From an uncultured Acetatifactor sp. (GTDB taxonomy: Bacteria; Bacillota; Clostridia; Lachnospirales; Lachnospiraceae): DNA of 64,000 nucleotides. The translations under genes and the position numbers were made by a program. Of the stretch, positions 18,594 to 26,509 are shown piece by piece (the stretch's first letter is position 1; every line of letters begins with the position of its first letter). The notes under the pieces were generated by a model. The model saw only the letters and a list, made by a program, of their open reading frames with translations. It did no database searches and was not told the origin of the DNA. The DNA is taken from NCBI GenBank assembly GCA_949840935.1, contig CATKXX010000001.1, positions 62,001-126,000 of the forward strand, read 5' to 3'.

Positions 18594-18847
18594 TGGTTTC
18601 TGCAGTGGGCGATGTAGAGCCGTCCGTTTTCTATGTGGTAGACAAGGCGGTCTTTTTCATTGATGCGGCGGCTGTATTCGCCCTGCAGGCCGCCGGAGAG
18701 TGGTTCAGGCTTCCCGATGCCTTTCATACAGCCGTTTCGTTCAATATCCTGGATGAGCTGGTTGATCTTCTTTAGAGTTTTTTTATCCTGCGTCTGCCAG
18801 TAGAGGTAATCTTCCCAGGCATCATCTGACCATATTTTTTCACTCAT
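18578..18847 (-). CDS. yoeB: YoeB/Txe family mRNA-interferase toxin
   Basis: An 89-residue RelE-superfamily endoribonuclease that would cut mRNA in the ribosomal A site. The family core is visible: [42 protein letters not shown] (with the catalytic Glu and Arg positions), and the terminal CRNHYEDK, close to the CRYHY ending of Escherichia coli YoeB. The start is ATGAGTGA, overlapping the antitoxin stop by 8 bp, which gives translational coupling. It converges on the OppF-like gene with a 16-bp overlap. Confidence 0.92.
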   Translation of the reverse strand: MSEKIWSDDAWEDYLYWQTQDKKTLKKINQLIQDIERNGCMKGIGKPEPLSGGLQGEYSRRINEKDRLVYHIENGRLYIAHCRNHYEDK

Positions 18848-19109
18848 CGTCAACCTCGATTAATTCATGGGCGGTGCCTTTCCCGGCTTTTAGTTCCTGG
18901 ACAGATTTCTTCACATAAGCCATGTTCGCTTCGGAGAAGAAGGGGTCGGTAGCCTGGGTGATTTCAAATGGAATGCGGTTTTCGCGTAAAACTGCTTTCA
19001 CAAAAAGATTGATCGCAGTAGAAGTATTCAGGCCCACATTGGAGCAAAAGTTGTCAAAGTTTACCTTATCCTTTTCGTCTACCCTTGCGGTTAAGGTTGC
19101 CAGTGCCAT
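18840..19109 (-). CDS. RelB/DinJ family antitoxin
   Basis: An 89-residue protein with an N-terminal ribbon-helix-helix (ATLTARVDEKDKVNFDNFCSNVGLNTSTAINLFVKAVLRE) typical of RelB/DinJ, and a C-terminal acidic tail that would wrap the toxin. YoeB is more often paired with a Phd/YefM antitoxin, so a DinJ-type partner is a mixed pairing, though such pairs occur in Firmicutes. It probably autoregulates the operon by DNA binding. Confidence 0.9.
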   Translation of the reverse strand: MALATLTARVDEKDKVNFDNFCSNVGLNTSTAINLFVKAVLRENRIPFEITQATDPFFSEANMAYVKKSVQELKAGKGTAHELIEVDDE

Positions 19110-19143
19110 AGGAATCTCTCCTTTCGTATTCGGTTTGTGATTA

Positions 19144-19172
19144 TTATAACACTATTGTATGTCGGAAGCAAG
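19144..19172 (-). promoter_or_regulatory. Promoter of the toxin-antitoxin operon
   Basis: On the minus strand TTGCTT and TATAAT are separated by 17 bp, 35 nt ahead of the antitoxin start. Confidence 0.65.
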
Positions 19173-19299
19173 CGAATGTATTACATGTGGGCCGGGATTT
19201 ACATAAAATACCGATTATTGTTATTGCCTCCATTTTGGCTCTGTGTAGTAAGAAATTCAATATTTGGGAATAATATGCTTTACATACTATGTTTTAGAT

Positions 19300-19342
19300 G
19301 CTATCATATATGGTAATAAAAACCATATGTGATAGCGTTTTT
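19300..19342 (+). terminator. Terminator-like hairpin in the degV leader
   Basis: A 15-bp stem (19300-19314 with 19322-19336, one G-U pair, 7-nt loop) is followed by GTTTTTGG. There is no same-strand gene just upstream except the OppF-like gene 0.7 kb away, so it either stops read-through across the toxin-antitoxin pair or acts as an attenuator for degV, whose start is 49 nt downstream. A possible promoter (TTTACA 19279, TATCAT 19302, 17-bp spacing) overlaps the left arm. Confidence 0.55.
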
Positions 19343-19390
19343 GGTTCTACAGAAATCAATAGTTGCTTTTGCGACGGAATGAGAGGAAGT

Positions 19391-20227
19391 ATGAGTTACA
19401 AAATTGTGGTGGACAGTTGTTGCGAGCTCCCCGTGGAGCTGATGAAGGATTCCCGTTTTGAGCGGGTTCCGCTGGGGCTTGAGGTGGGCGATTACCAGAT
19501 CATGGATGACGAGGATTTCGACCAGAAGGTGTTCTTAAAGAAGGTGGCGGATTGCCCTTCATGTCCCAAATCCTCCTGCCCTTCTCCTGAGCGTTTTATG
19601 GAGGCGTGTAAGGGAGATGCCGGGCATGTGTACATTGTGACCCTGTCCTCTCATTTGAGTGGCAGCTATAACAGCGCGGAGCTGGGCGCAAAGCTGTACC
19701 GGGAAAAGTACGGCGATAAGCAAATTCATGTAATAGATTCCGAATCCGCCAGCGGCGGCGAGACACAGCTGGCCCTGAAGCTGATGGAATTAGAGGAGGA
19801 GGGGCTTTCCTTTGACGAGATTGTAAAGCAGATAGAGGCATACCGGGACAGTGTGCATACCTACTTTGTGCTGGATAATCTGGAAACCCTGCGGAAGAAC
19901 GGAAGGCTGTCAGGGGTTAAGGCACTGGTGGCGTCCGCTTTGAGCATAAAGCCGGTGATGGCGGGGGACAAGGGGCAGATCGTTCAGAGAGGCCAGGCTA
20001 TCGGCATCAATAAGGCGTTGAGTAAGATGGCTGAAATGGCCATAGCGGAGGTTAAGAACCCGGAGAAGCGCCGGCTGATCATTACCCACTGCAATGAGCT
20101 TTCCAGGGCAGAGCTGGTGAAAAGCCTAATCCTGGCGAAAAGGAAATTCAAGGAGTGTATTGTGATGGATACCAGGGGCATCAGCAGCATGTACGCCAAC
20201 GACGGCGGCGTGATCGTGACCACCTGA
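19391..20227 (+). CDS. DegV family fatty-acid-binding protein
   Basis: A 278-residue DegV protein, normal length for the family. It begins MSYKIVVDSCCELP and carries the family landmarks VYIVTLSSHLSGSYNSAELGAK, VIDSESASGGETQLALK and LDNLETLRKNGRLSG. DegV/FakB proteins bind fatty acids and present them to the FakA kinase; no kinase is nearby. GAGGAAG 4 nt upstream selects ATG 19391 over the longer frame from 19298. Preceded by a terminator-like hairpin. Confidence 0.92.
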   Translation: MSYKIVVDSCCELPVELMKDSRFERVPLGLEVGDYQIMDDEDFDQKVFLKKVADCPSCPKSSCPSPERFMEACKGDAGHVYIVTLSSHLSGSYNSAELGAKLYREKYGDKQIHVIDSESASGGETQLALKLMELEEEGLSFDEIVKQIEAYRDSVHTYFVLDNLETLRKNGRLSGVKALVASALSIKPVMAGDKGQIVQRGQAIGINKALSKMAEMAIAEVKNPEKRRLIITHCNELSRAELVKSLILAKRKFKECIVMDTRGISSMYANDGGVIVTT

Positions 20228-20372
20228 GCCCGGGCGCAGGGGCAAAATACGCCGGCAAAGGCGACGCACATACCGGAAAAGATGCTTTTGTAATCTTGGA
20301 TTGAAAAATGAGAGACCAGCTGTCAAAATGTGGAGATTTATAAACTGATATATTTTGCAGGAGGAAATAAGT

Positions 20373-22298
20373 ATGTCGCAACTGCGGTTTGAGAGCATAA
20401 AAATCAGAGGGGCTGATTTGGGAGCAGAGTCCTGCGTACCGGATCTATTAGGAGAATATATTCTTCAGAATGATTTAGAATTTCGGCTTGAGGAAGATGA
20501 TGAAATTTATGAGGGATACGGACGGAGAAAAAATGCCTATCCTTACCGTCAGTATAACAATTACACCAGAGAATTAAAAGAAAGAGAAATCAAAACGGCT
20601 GTACTGGAAAACGAGTATTTAAAGGCCATATTTCTTCCTGAATATGGAGGAAGACTCTGGGAACTTTGGGATAAATCAACGGAAAAAAACTTACTTTATA
20701 CCAATGATGTTCTTCAGTTCAGTAATCTGGCTGTGCGAAATGCGTGGTTCAGCGGTGGCGTAGAATGGAATATAGGCGTTATAGGGCATACGCCATATAC
20801 AACAGCGCCTTTATATACGGCAGTGACAGAAACTCAGACAGGGAATCCAGTTTTACGTATGTACGAATACGAACGTATCAGAAAAGTCCCTTACCAGATG
20901 GACTTCTGGCTGGAAGAGGAGGACAGGGCGTTAAATTGCAGAGTGCGAATTGTAAATGAAACTGATGAAGTAATTCCTATGTACTGGTGGAGCAATATGG
21001 CTGTTCCGGAATATGAAGACGGGCGAATTGTAGTTCCGGCGGAAAAAGCTTTTACTTATGCAGACGGTGCGGTTTTTAAAGTGGATATTCCTATAGTAAA
21101 GTGTGTTGATGTAACAGATTACAAGAAAATTCCGAAATCTGTGGACTATTTTTTCGATATTGAAGAGGGGAAGCCGAAGTATATTGCGAATTTAAATAAA
21201 GAGGGCTATGGGCTTTTACATACTTCGACCAAAAGACTGAGAAGTAGAAAGCTGTTCTCCTGGGGAAATGGATGTGCCTCAGATCATTGGCAGGAATTTC
21301 TCACAGATAAGGCAGGCAGGTATGTGGAAATCCAGGCAGGGCTTGGGAAAACACAGTACGGCTGCGTTCCGATGGCTCCTCATACGGCGTGGGAATGGCT
21401 GGAACAATATGGTCCTGTAACATTGCCCAAAGCTGTAAAAGAGAAATCTCATAAAGAGAGGGAAGAAGCGCTGACGGCTTTATTAGAAAACACAAAATGT
21501 TCTGAACGTATGGAAAAGAAGTTGAAAGAAACCGGCCCTATGGCAAAAAGCAGGGCAAAGCTTGTAACAGCAGGCAGTGGGTACGGAGCGCTGGCGAAGC
21601 AGGGAGAGTTGTCAAAGCATTTGGAGTTTTCCATATCTTCCAATTCTCTAAAAAAGTGGAAACTCTTTTTTGATACGGGAGTTTTGCATCAACCGGATGC
21701 CGGAGATATTCCTGATGAGTTTCTGATAGACAGTGAAAATCTGGAGTTTCTTGTGAATACGCTTAAATCTTCAAATAAAAACAATTGGTATGCATATTAT
21801 CAGGCTGGAATTGGATATTTCTCAGAGGGAGATTATGAGACAGCCAAAAAACTTCTGATGAAATCTTATGATATGGAGGAAAATCCCTGGTCTTGCCACG
21901 GAATTACATGTATTTGTCTGATTGCGGGACAGAAAGAAGCGGCGGTTAAATGGATATCAAAGGGACTTGCGATGGAGTGCAGAAACTTGTCGTATTTGAA
22001 AGAAAGCTTTAAAATTCTATATCTCTGCGAAGCGAATAAAGAAATTGTGAATATCTTTGAAAAGCAGGATAAAGAAATTCAGGAAGTAGGAAGATTAAAA
22101 TTTTATTATGTTTCTGCTTTACATAAAATGGGAAAAGACAGAATGGCTTATGAAATTTTGGAAAAAGATGGAGGCATAGTTATTGATGATATCCGTGAGG
22201 GAGAAGACTCTGTTGCTCAGCTGTGGCGTGAATTATATGAAAAATTGTATGGCGCAGAGGCAGATGTTCCATATCGGTACGATTTTAAGGCATTTTAA
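20373..22298 (+). CDS. DUF5107 domain protein with C-terminal helical repeats
   Basis: A 641-residue protein. The N-terminal ~350 residues resemble DUF5107, a galactose-mutarotase-like beta-sandwich (ENEYLKAIFLPEYGGRLWELWDK, NAWFSGGVEWNIGVIGHTPYT, MYWWSNMAVPE). The C-terminal part (about 420-640) is helical with TPR-like hairpins (WYAYYQAGIGYFSEGDYETAKKLL). Related proteins often run past 1,000 residues, so this may be a short form. No signal peptide; probably a cytoplasmic carbohydrate-related protein. Base composition is clearly more AT-rich than the flanking genes, suggesting transfer. AGGAGG 7 nt upstream fixes the start. Confidence 0.75.
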   Translation: MSQLRFESIKIRGADLGAESCVPDLLGEYILQNDLEFRLEEDDEIYEGYGRRKNAYPYRQYNNYTRELKEREIKTAVLENEYLKAIFLPEYGGRLWELWDKSTEKNLLYTNDVLQFSNLAVRNAWFSGGVEWNIGVIGHTPYTTAPLYTAVTETQTGNPVLRMYEYERIRKVPYQMDFWLEEEDRALNCRVRIVNETDEVIPMYWWSNMAVPEYEDGRIVVPAEKAFTYADGAVFKVDIPIVKCVDVTDYKKIPKSVDYFFDIEEGKPKYIANLNKEGYGLLHTSTKRLRSRKLFSWGNGCASDHWQEFLTDKAGRYVEIQAGLGKTQYGCVPMAPHTAWEWLEQYGPVTLPKAVKEKSHKEREEALTALLENTKCSERMEKKLKETGPMAKSRAKLVTAGSGYGALAKQGELSKHLEFSISSNSLKKWKLFFDTGVLHQPDAGDIPDEFLIDSENLEFLVNTLKSSNKNNWYAYYQAGIGYFSEGDYETAKKLLMKSYDMEENPWSCHGITCICLIAGQKEAAVKWISKGLAMECRNLSYLKESFKILYLCEANKEIVNIFEKQDKEIQEVGRLKFYYVSALHKMGKDRMAYEILEKDGGIVIDDIREGEDSVAQLWRELYEKLYGAEADVPYRYDFKAF

Positions 22299-22409
22299 TG
22301 ATGCACTCGTGAATAAAAAGTTTTCTATATACTTTTGTCCTTAAACTCAAACAGTAATAAGAAGAATTTGAAAAAAGTTTCTCATTCAAACACTCTTTTT
22401 ATGCGTCCG

Positions 22410-22715
22410 CTATACTGGAATAAGGTTTCGGGATAAAAGCACTGCCAAAACTACCACCTGCACCACAAAGATCGCCGGCATCCCATACTTAAAATACCAA
22501 TGCTTCGTCTTATGCCGGAAACGCTTCATGCCCAGGCTACACCCCAGCGCGCCGCCCAGCAAAGCAGTCAGAAAGAAAGAAGCCTCCGAGATACGCCAGG
22601 CGCCCCGGATGGCTTTTCTTTTATCCACACCCATCATAATAAATCCAATCAAATTTACAATCAGCAGATAACCCCCAACAACCATTTTCCAATCAAAAAC
22701 AAATTTCAAACTCAT
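22410..22715 (-). CDS. DUF1294 family membrane protein
   Basis: About 101 residues with three hydrophobic segments and the DUF1294 hallmarks NLIGFIMMGVDKRKAIRGAWRISEA, FLTALLGGALGCSLGMKRFRHKTKHWYF. Small integral membrane protein of unknown role. A TTG at 22727 extends the frame; ATG 22715 is the more usual start. Confidence 0.85.
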   Translation of the reverse strand: MSLKFVFDWKMVVGGYLLIVNLIGFIMMGVDKRKAIRGAWRISEASFFLTALLGGALGCSLGMKRFRHKTKHWYFKYGMPAIFVVQVVVLAVLLSRNLIPV

Positions 22716-22760
22716 ACCCCAGAACAACTCCCCCTATCATCCCTTCTCCATCCAACCGCT

Positions 22761-22961
22761 CACACTCCAACCCGCAAAGCAACGTCCTCCACCGCCCACA
22801 CTCCAATCCGCAAAGCAACGTCCTCCACCGCCCTTACTCCAACCCACAAAGAAGTGCTATCCACCGCTCACACTCCAATCCGCAAAGCAACGTCCTCCAC
22901 CGCCCACACTCCAACCCGCAAAGCAACTTCCTCCTACGCCCTTACTACAGCTGCAAAGCAA
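22761..22961 (+). repeat. 5.6 x 36-bp tandem repeat
   Basis: Five 36-bp units abut without spacers (starting 22761, 22797, 22833, 22869, 22905), plus a 21-bp partial. The consensus begins CACACTCCAAYCCGCAAAGC. Units 1, 2 and 4 are almost identical and unit 3 is the most diverged. The array lies in the 450-bp gap between DUF1294 and argG. Contiguous units rule out CRISPR. Open frames through it on either strand are not supported by start signals. Confidence 0.9.
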
Positions 22962-22964
22962 CAG

Positions 22965-23118
22965 GCACCGGGGCGGCAGGGCCGCTTTGCCGGGCCATGG
23001 GTGAGACGCGGAGAGGAGACTCCGGCGAGTGGCGCCCTCTGGCGACACTTGCCGTGCCCGAGGCTCATCGGAGCGCCTGTCGAGCTGGCCCGGATAAGCG
23101 GCCCTGCCGCCCCGGCGC
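22965..23118. repeat. GC-rich palindromic element downstream of argG
   Basis: Two long arms, about 22965-22997 and 23087-23118, pair almost perfectly: CCGGGGCGGCAGGGCCGCTT on the left and its reverse complement on the right, continued by CCGGGCC/GGCCCGG across a small mismatch. The ~90-nt interior contains further pairing, for example AGTGGCGCC with GGCGACACT around 23029-23050. The element directly abuts the 36-bp array and lies 60 bp past the argG stop. It has no T-run. It may be a structured RNA or a REP/MITE-like repeat. Confidence 0.7.
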
Positions 23119-23177
23119 CGTCCCTTGCGCCGTCCTCTTGCTCCATCCCCTACCTCATCCCCTCACTTCTTACTCTT

Positions 23178-24401
23178 TTAAAACATTTCCTCCCCCTGCT
23201 CCTGCATCTTCATAGCCCTTACCTTGCAGGAAAGCCCGAACAGATTGATAAAGCCCTCCGCGTCATGGTGGTCATACAGATCCCCGGTTGTAAAGGAAGC
23301 AATGCTCTCGTTATACAGCGTATACGGGGAAGTAGTCCCCGCCTTGATGATATTACCCTTGTAGAGCTTAAATTTCACCTCCCCGGTGACATACTTCTGT
23401 GTCTCCTCGATAAAGGCCTGCTCCGCCTGACGCAGGGGGGTAAACCATTTCCCTTCATACACAAGGCTGGCAAAACGGCTGCCCATTTCCTTCTTCAGGG
23501 CATAAGTGTCGCGATCCAGGATCAGCTCCTCCAGCTGCTGGTGGGCCTCCATCAGGATGGTTCCGCCGGGGGTCTCATAGACGCCGCGGGACTTCATGCC
23601 CACCACCCGGTTCTCCACGATATCAATGATGCCGATGCCGTGTTTTCCGCCCAGCTCGTTTAAGACGGTGATGATCTCGGAGACCTTCATCTTCCTGCCG
23701 TTTACGGAAGTGGGAACACCCTTTTCAAAGGTCATGGTCACATACTCGCCCTCATCGGGAGCCTTCTCGGGGGTGGTGCCCAGCACCAGCAGATGCTCGA
23801 AATTCGGCTCGTTTGCGGGATCCTCCAGCTCCAGGCCCTCATGGCTGATATGCCAGATGTTGCGGTCGCGGCTGTAGGAGGAATCCGCGGAGAAGGGAAG
23901 ATGGATGCCGTGGGCCTGGCAGTACGCGATCTCAGATTCCCGGGAATCCATGGTCCATTTGTCGTTCCTCCATGCGGCGATGATCTTGAGATCGGGTGCA
24001 AGAGCCTTGATGCCCAGTTCGAAGCGGATCTGGTCATTGCCCTTGCCGGTAGCGCCGTGACAGATGGCGGTAGCGCCCTCCTTCCTTGCAATCTCTACCA
24101 GCTTCTTGGCAATCAGGGGCCTTGCCATGGAAGTGCCCAGGAGATATTTATTTTCATAGATGGCGTTTGCCTGTACACAGGGAACGATATACTCATCGCA
24201 GAATTCATCAATCACATTTTCTATGTAGAGCTTGGAAGCGCCGCAGGATTTTGCTCTTTCTTCCAGGCCGTCAAGTTCCTCCGCCTGTCCGCAGTCCACG
24301 CAGACGCAGATGACTTCATAGTCGAAATTCTCCTTCAGCCAGGGAATGATGGCGGTGGTATCCAGGCCGCCGGAATAAGCCAGAACAACTTTTTCTTTCA
24401 T
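23178..24401 (-). CDS. argG: Argininosuccinate synthase
   Basis: A 407-residue enzyme joining citrulline and aspartate with ATP in arginine biosynthesis. The N-terminal PP-loop VVLAYSGGLDTTAIIPWLKE, the CHGATGKGNDQIRFE segment and the SADSSYSRDRNIWHISHEG block are diagnostic. Start at 24401 is chosen because GGAGGA lies 8 nt upstream; the in-frame ATG at 24416 overlaps that site. argH is not adjacent in the window. No T-box or clear ArgR site could be confirmed upstream. Confidence 0.97.
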   Translation of the reverse strand: MKEKVVLAYSGGLDTTAIIPWLKENFDYEVICVCVDCGQAEELDGLEERAKSCGASKLYIENVIDEFCDEYIVPCVQANAIYENKYLLGTSMARPLIAKKLVEIARKEGATAICHGATGKGNDQIRFELGIKALAPDLKIIAAWRNDKWTMDSRESEIAYCQAHGIHLPFSADSSYSRDRNIWHISHEGLELEDPANEPNFEHLLVLGTTPEKAPDEGEYVTMTFEKGVPTSVNGRKMKVSEIITVLNELGGKHGIGIIDIVENRVVGMKSRGVYETPGGTILMEAHQQLEELILDRDTYALKKEMGSRFASLVYEGKWFTPLRQAEQAFIEETQKYVTGEVKFKLYKGNIIKAGTTSPYTLYNESIASFTTGDLYDHHDAEGFINLFGLSCKVRAMKMQEQGEEMF

Positions 24402-24416
24402 GATAGTTTCCTCCAT

Positions 24417-24915
24417 AATTATGTATTAAAATCCATTGTAAAATTCAGCTCGAAACAACTATACAACAGAAAGGCTATAAATGCAAGGAAAAGTAACCTC
24501 TTCACCCCCGGCAAACTGTCATGGTCAATTTATGGTTGAGCTTCATGAGAGCGTACGCCATATCCGTTGATTGTCATTTCGCCTGCCGGCTATCTCAGCA
24601 GTCTGAAATATGCACTGTCAGAATCCAGGTTCAGCGACCAGAAGATCTGTGCGGCGCCGCTTCTGGCACAGATGAAAGGGACAGCCGAAACAGAAAGCTG
24701 TCGGTACATATCCCTGGTAATACAGGAAAAATCATATGCCAGGCTTAAGAAACGGTTCCTTTCTGCCGATAAAAAAGACAGGAAACTATACAGACAGTGT
24801 GGGAACGGATTTCCACATACCGGTACGGCAGAAACTGGCCCGCGAAAGTCCCGCAGCGCCGTGTGACACTGTGAGGAACGGGGACAGTGCAGTACCAGAC
24901 CAGGGAGGGATCAAT
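24417..24915. other. 499-bp divergent gap between argG and the DUF6033 gene
   Basis: It should carry promoters for both genes, but none is strong by eye. An open frame at 24567-24866 (+, TTG start) has coding-like composition (GYLSSLKYALSESRFSDQK near its start, then a Lys/Arg-rich part). It has no convincing ribosome binding site and I do not recognise it; it may be a small gene or a remnant. Confidence 0.3.
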
Positions 24916-25686
24916 ATGAGCAGTATATCTAATGTAGAGGAAAGCGTTGGCAGAAGCTACATGGCGGAATCCGAGAGGAAAGCGTCCGACGCCAGGAAAG
25001 CGGCTGAGGCAGGCCGGGCTGAGGATACCAGGAAGGCTGGGAACTTCGGCAAGACTATCGGGCAGCCCAAGCTCAGCGACAAGGCGGCAAAGTACTATGA
25101 GGAGCTGAAGAAGAAATTCTCCAACATGGACTTTATCCTGGTCAGCGCTGACCAGAAGGAGAATGCCAAGGCGCAGGCGGGAAACTATGCAAATCCTGTT
25201 AAGACCGTGGTGCTGATCGACGAGGAGAAGCTGGAAAAGATGGCGGAGGATGAGACTTTCCGTGCACAGTATGAAGGGATCATCAGAAGCGCCTCCGTAC
25301 AGATGAATCAGCTGAAGAAGAATGTGGGTTCCAACAGCTGTGTCAAAGGCTTTGGGATGCAGGTAGACGATAATGGCAAGGTATCCTTTTTTGCAGTAGT
25401 GGATAAGTCTTTGGCGGCCCAGAAGGATCGGATTGCGAGAAAGGCGGAGGAAAAGAAGGCGAACGCTAAGAAAGAAGCGAAGAAGTCCGAGAAGGAGAAA
25501 CGGGCGGAGGCGCTGGAGGAACGTCAAAAGGCCGGCAGGGCGGAGAAGGATTATGTGACCGTCACGGCATCCTCCATAGACGAGCTTCAGAAAAAGGTGG
25601 ATAATGTGCTTTATTCCGCTTGGAGCGATAATACCAGAACCGACGAGGAGAAAATGTGGGGCCGCAATATCGATTTCAGGCTGTAG
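24916..25686 (+). CDS. DUF6033 family protein
   Basis: A 256-residue soluble protein that matches, from memory, the DUF6033 family of Lachnospiraceae. The middle (about 55-170) is conserved-looking: KLSDKAAKYYEELKKKFSNMDFILVS, KTVVLIDEEKLEKMAEDETFR. A very basic Lys/Ala/Glu helix (about 175-220) follows, and the protein ends RNIDFRL. GGAGGG 8 nt ahead of ATG 24916 marks the start. The role is unknown. The FlxA-like protein at 61992 has a similar ending (HVDIRL), perhaps a shared C-terminal signal. Confidence 0.7.
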   Translation: MSSISNVEESVGRSYMAESERKASDARKAAEAGRAEDTRKAGNFGKTIGQPKLSDKAAKYYEELKKKFSNMDFILVSADQKENAKAQAGNYANPVKTVVLIDEEKLEKMAEDETFRAQYEGIIRSASVQMNQLKKNVGSNSCVKGFGMQVDDNGKVSFFAVVDKSLAAQKDRIARKAEEKKANAKKEAKKSEKEKRAEALEERQKAGRAEKDYVTVTASSIDELQKKVDNVLYSAWSDNTRTDEEKMWGRNIDFRL

Positions 25687-25771
25687 GATCTTACGGAGTG
25701 TCTGTGCCGCCGGAGGCGGTATGGCAGGATGAAAATGATACTCCGGGCACGGCCTTTTACATCGTATCAAA

Positions 25772-25820
25772 AAAACAGTGTGTGCAGCTTCGTGTCTTTC
25801 TGTTGCACACACTGTTTTCT
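25772..25820. terminator. Bidirectional terminator
   Basis: A 12-bp perfect stem (ACAGTGTGTGCA 25775-25786 with TGCACACACTGT 25804-25815) has an A-run on the left and TTTCTT on the right, serving both the DUF6033 gene (+) and the Hpt gene (-). Confidence 0.85.
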
Positions 25821-25865
25821 TATGGATGTCCCCGCAGCATTCGGCATACTGCGATTACCCGGCCC

Positions 25866-26240
25866 TTACTGCTGCGACTGAAGCAGGTTCATCAGCGCTT
25901 CGTGGACGCCCTTCAGCTCCTCATTCAGGGAGGTAAGCCTGTCTGCGTCAACCTCTGCGAATTGATTTTTGCCGCGGCAGAGCTCCACAATGTCGGAAGC
26001 GCACCGGGCGATGGGATCCAGTCCCAGGTTCGCGGCAACTCCCTTCAGGGTGTGGGCGCTTTTAAACAGTTCCTCCGTGTTTTGTCCTGCTATGAATTGC
26101 TGGATATTGGCAACACTCTGGTCTGACTGGAATTTGTTCAGAAATTTCAGGTACAGAGCCTCATTTCCCATAAAGCGGTTGACAGTAGTGTTGACATCCA
26201 TCCCCATCTCTTCAAGCGCTGCTTTAAATGCTGTATCCAT
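25866..26240 (-). CDS. Histidine phosphotransfer (Hpt) domain protein
   Basis: A 124-residue stand-alone Hpt domain. The phosphorylatable histidine lies in LFKSAHTLKGVAANLGLDPI, followed by the helical ARCASDIVELCRGK. It would relay phosphate between a histidine kinase and a receiver. It is divergent from the chemosensory cluster at 26510 onward, whose receivers and PAS kinase are likely partners. Confidence 0.9.
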   Translation of the reverse strand: MDTAFKAALEEMGMDVNTTVNRFMGNEALYLKFLNKFQSDQSVANIQQFIAGQNTEELFKSAHTLKGVAANLGLDPIARCASDIVELCRGKNQFAEVDADRLTSLNEELKGVHEALMNLLQSQQ

Positions 26241-26421
26241 TTTTGCCCTCCTGTGATTTCGGCCCGATCCGGCCCGATATAATACTGTCTTATCTATTAT
26301 ATTCCTTTTCCGCGGGCTTGTCTAATACATTTTCCCATAAATATGGAAGGAATATCCGCTTCTGCCATTTATTACCTGACCGGGCGGGGGGATTTGGGGT
26401 GAAAAATTGGGCTTTTTTATA

Positions 26422-26450
26422 TTGACATTTAAGTAAATAAATAATATCCT
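26422..26450 (+). promoter_or_regulatory. Promoter of the chemosensory cluster
   Basis: TTGACA (26422-26427) is a consensus -35; TATCCT (26445-26450) at 17 bp or TAATAT (26442-26447) could be the -10. The region is very AT-rich. Confidence 0.55.
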
Positions 26451-26509
26451 ATATATGATATTTTGTTTGTAGAACACCATAAAGGAGCAATTACAAAATA
26501 GGAGAGAAA

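Noticed and set aside
22761..22961. CRISPR array of 36-bp repeats
   Set aside because: Repeat length fits, but units are directly contiguous with no spacers and vary among themselves; no cas genes are present.
22500..23663. 387-residue plus-strand open frame
   Set aside because: It crosses DUF1294, the tandem array, the palindrome and the end of argG on the opposite strand; its residues simply translate the repeats.
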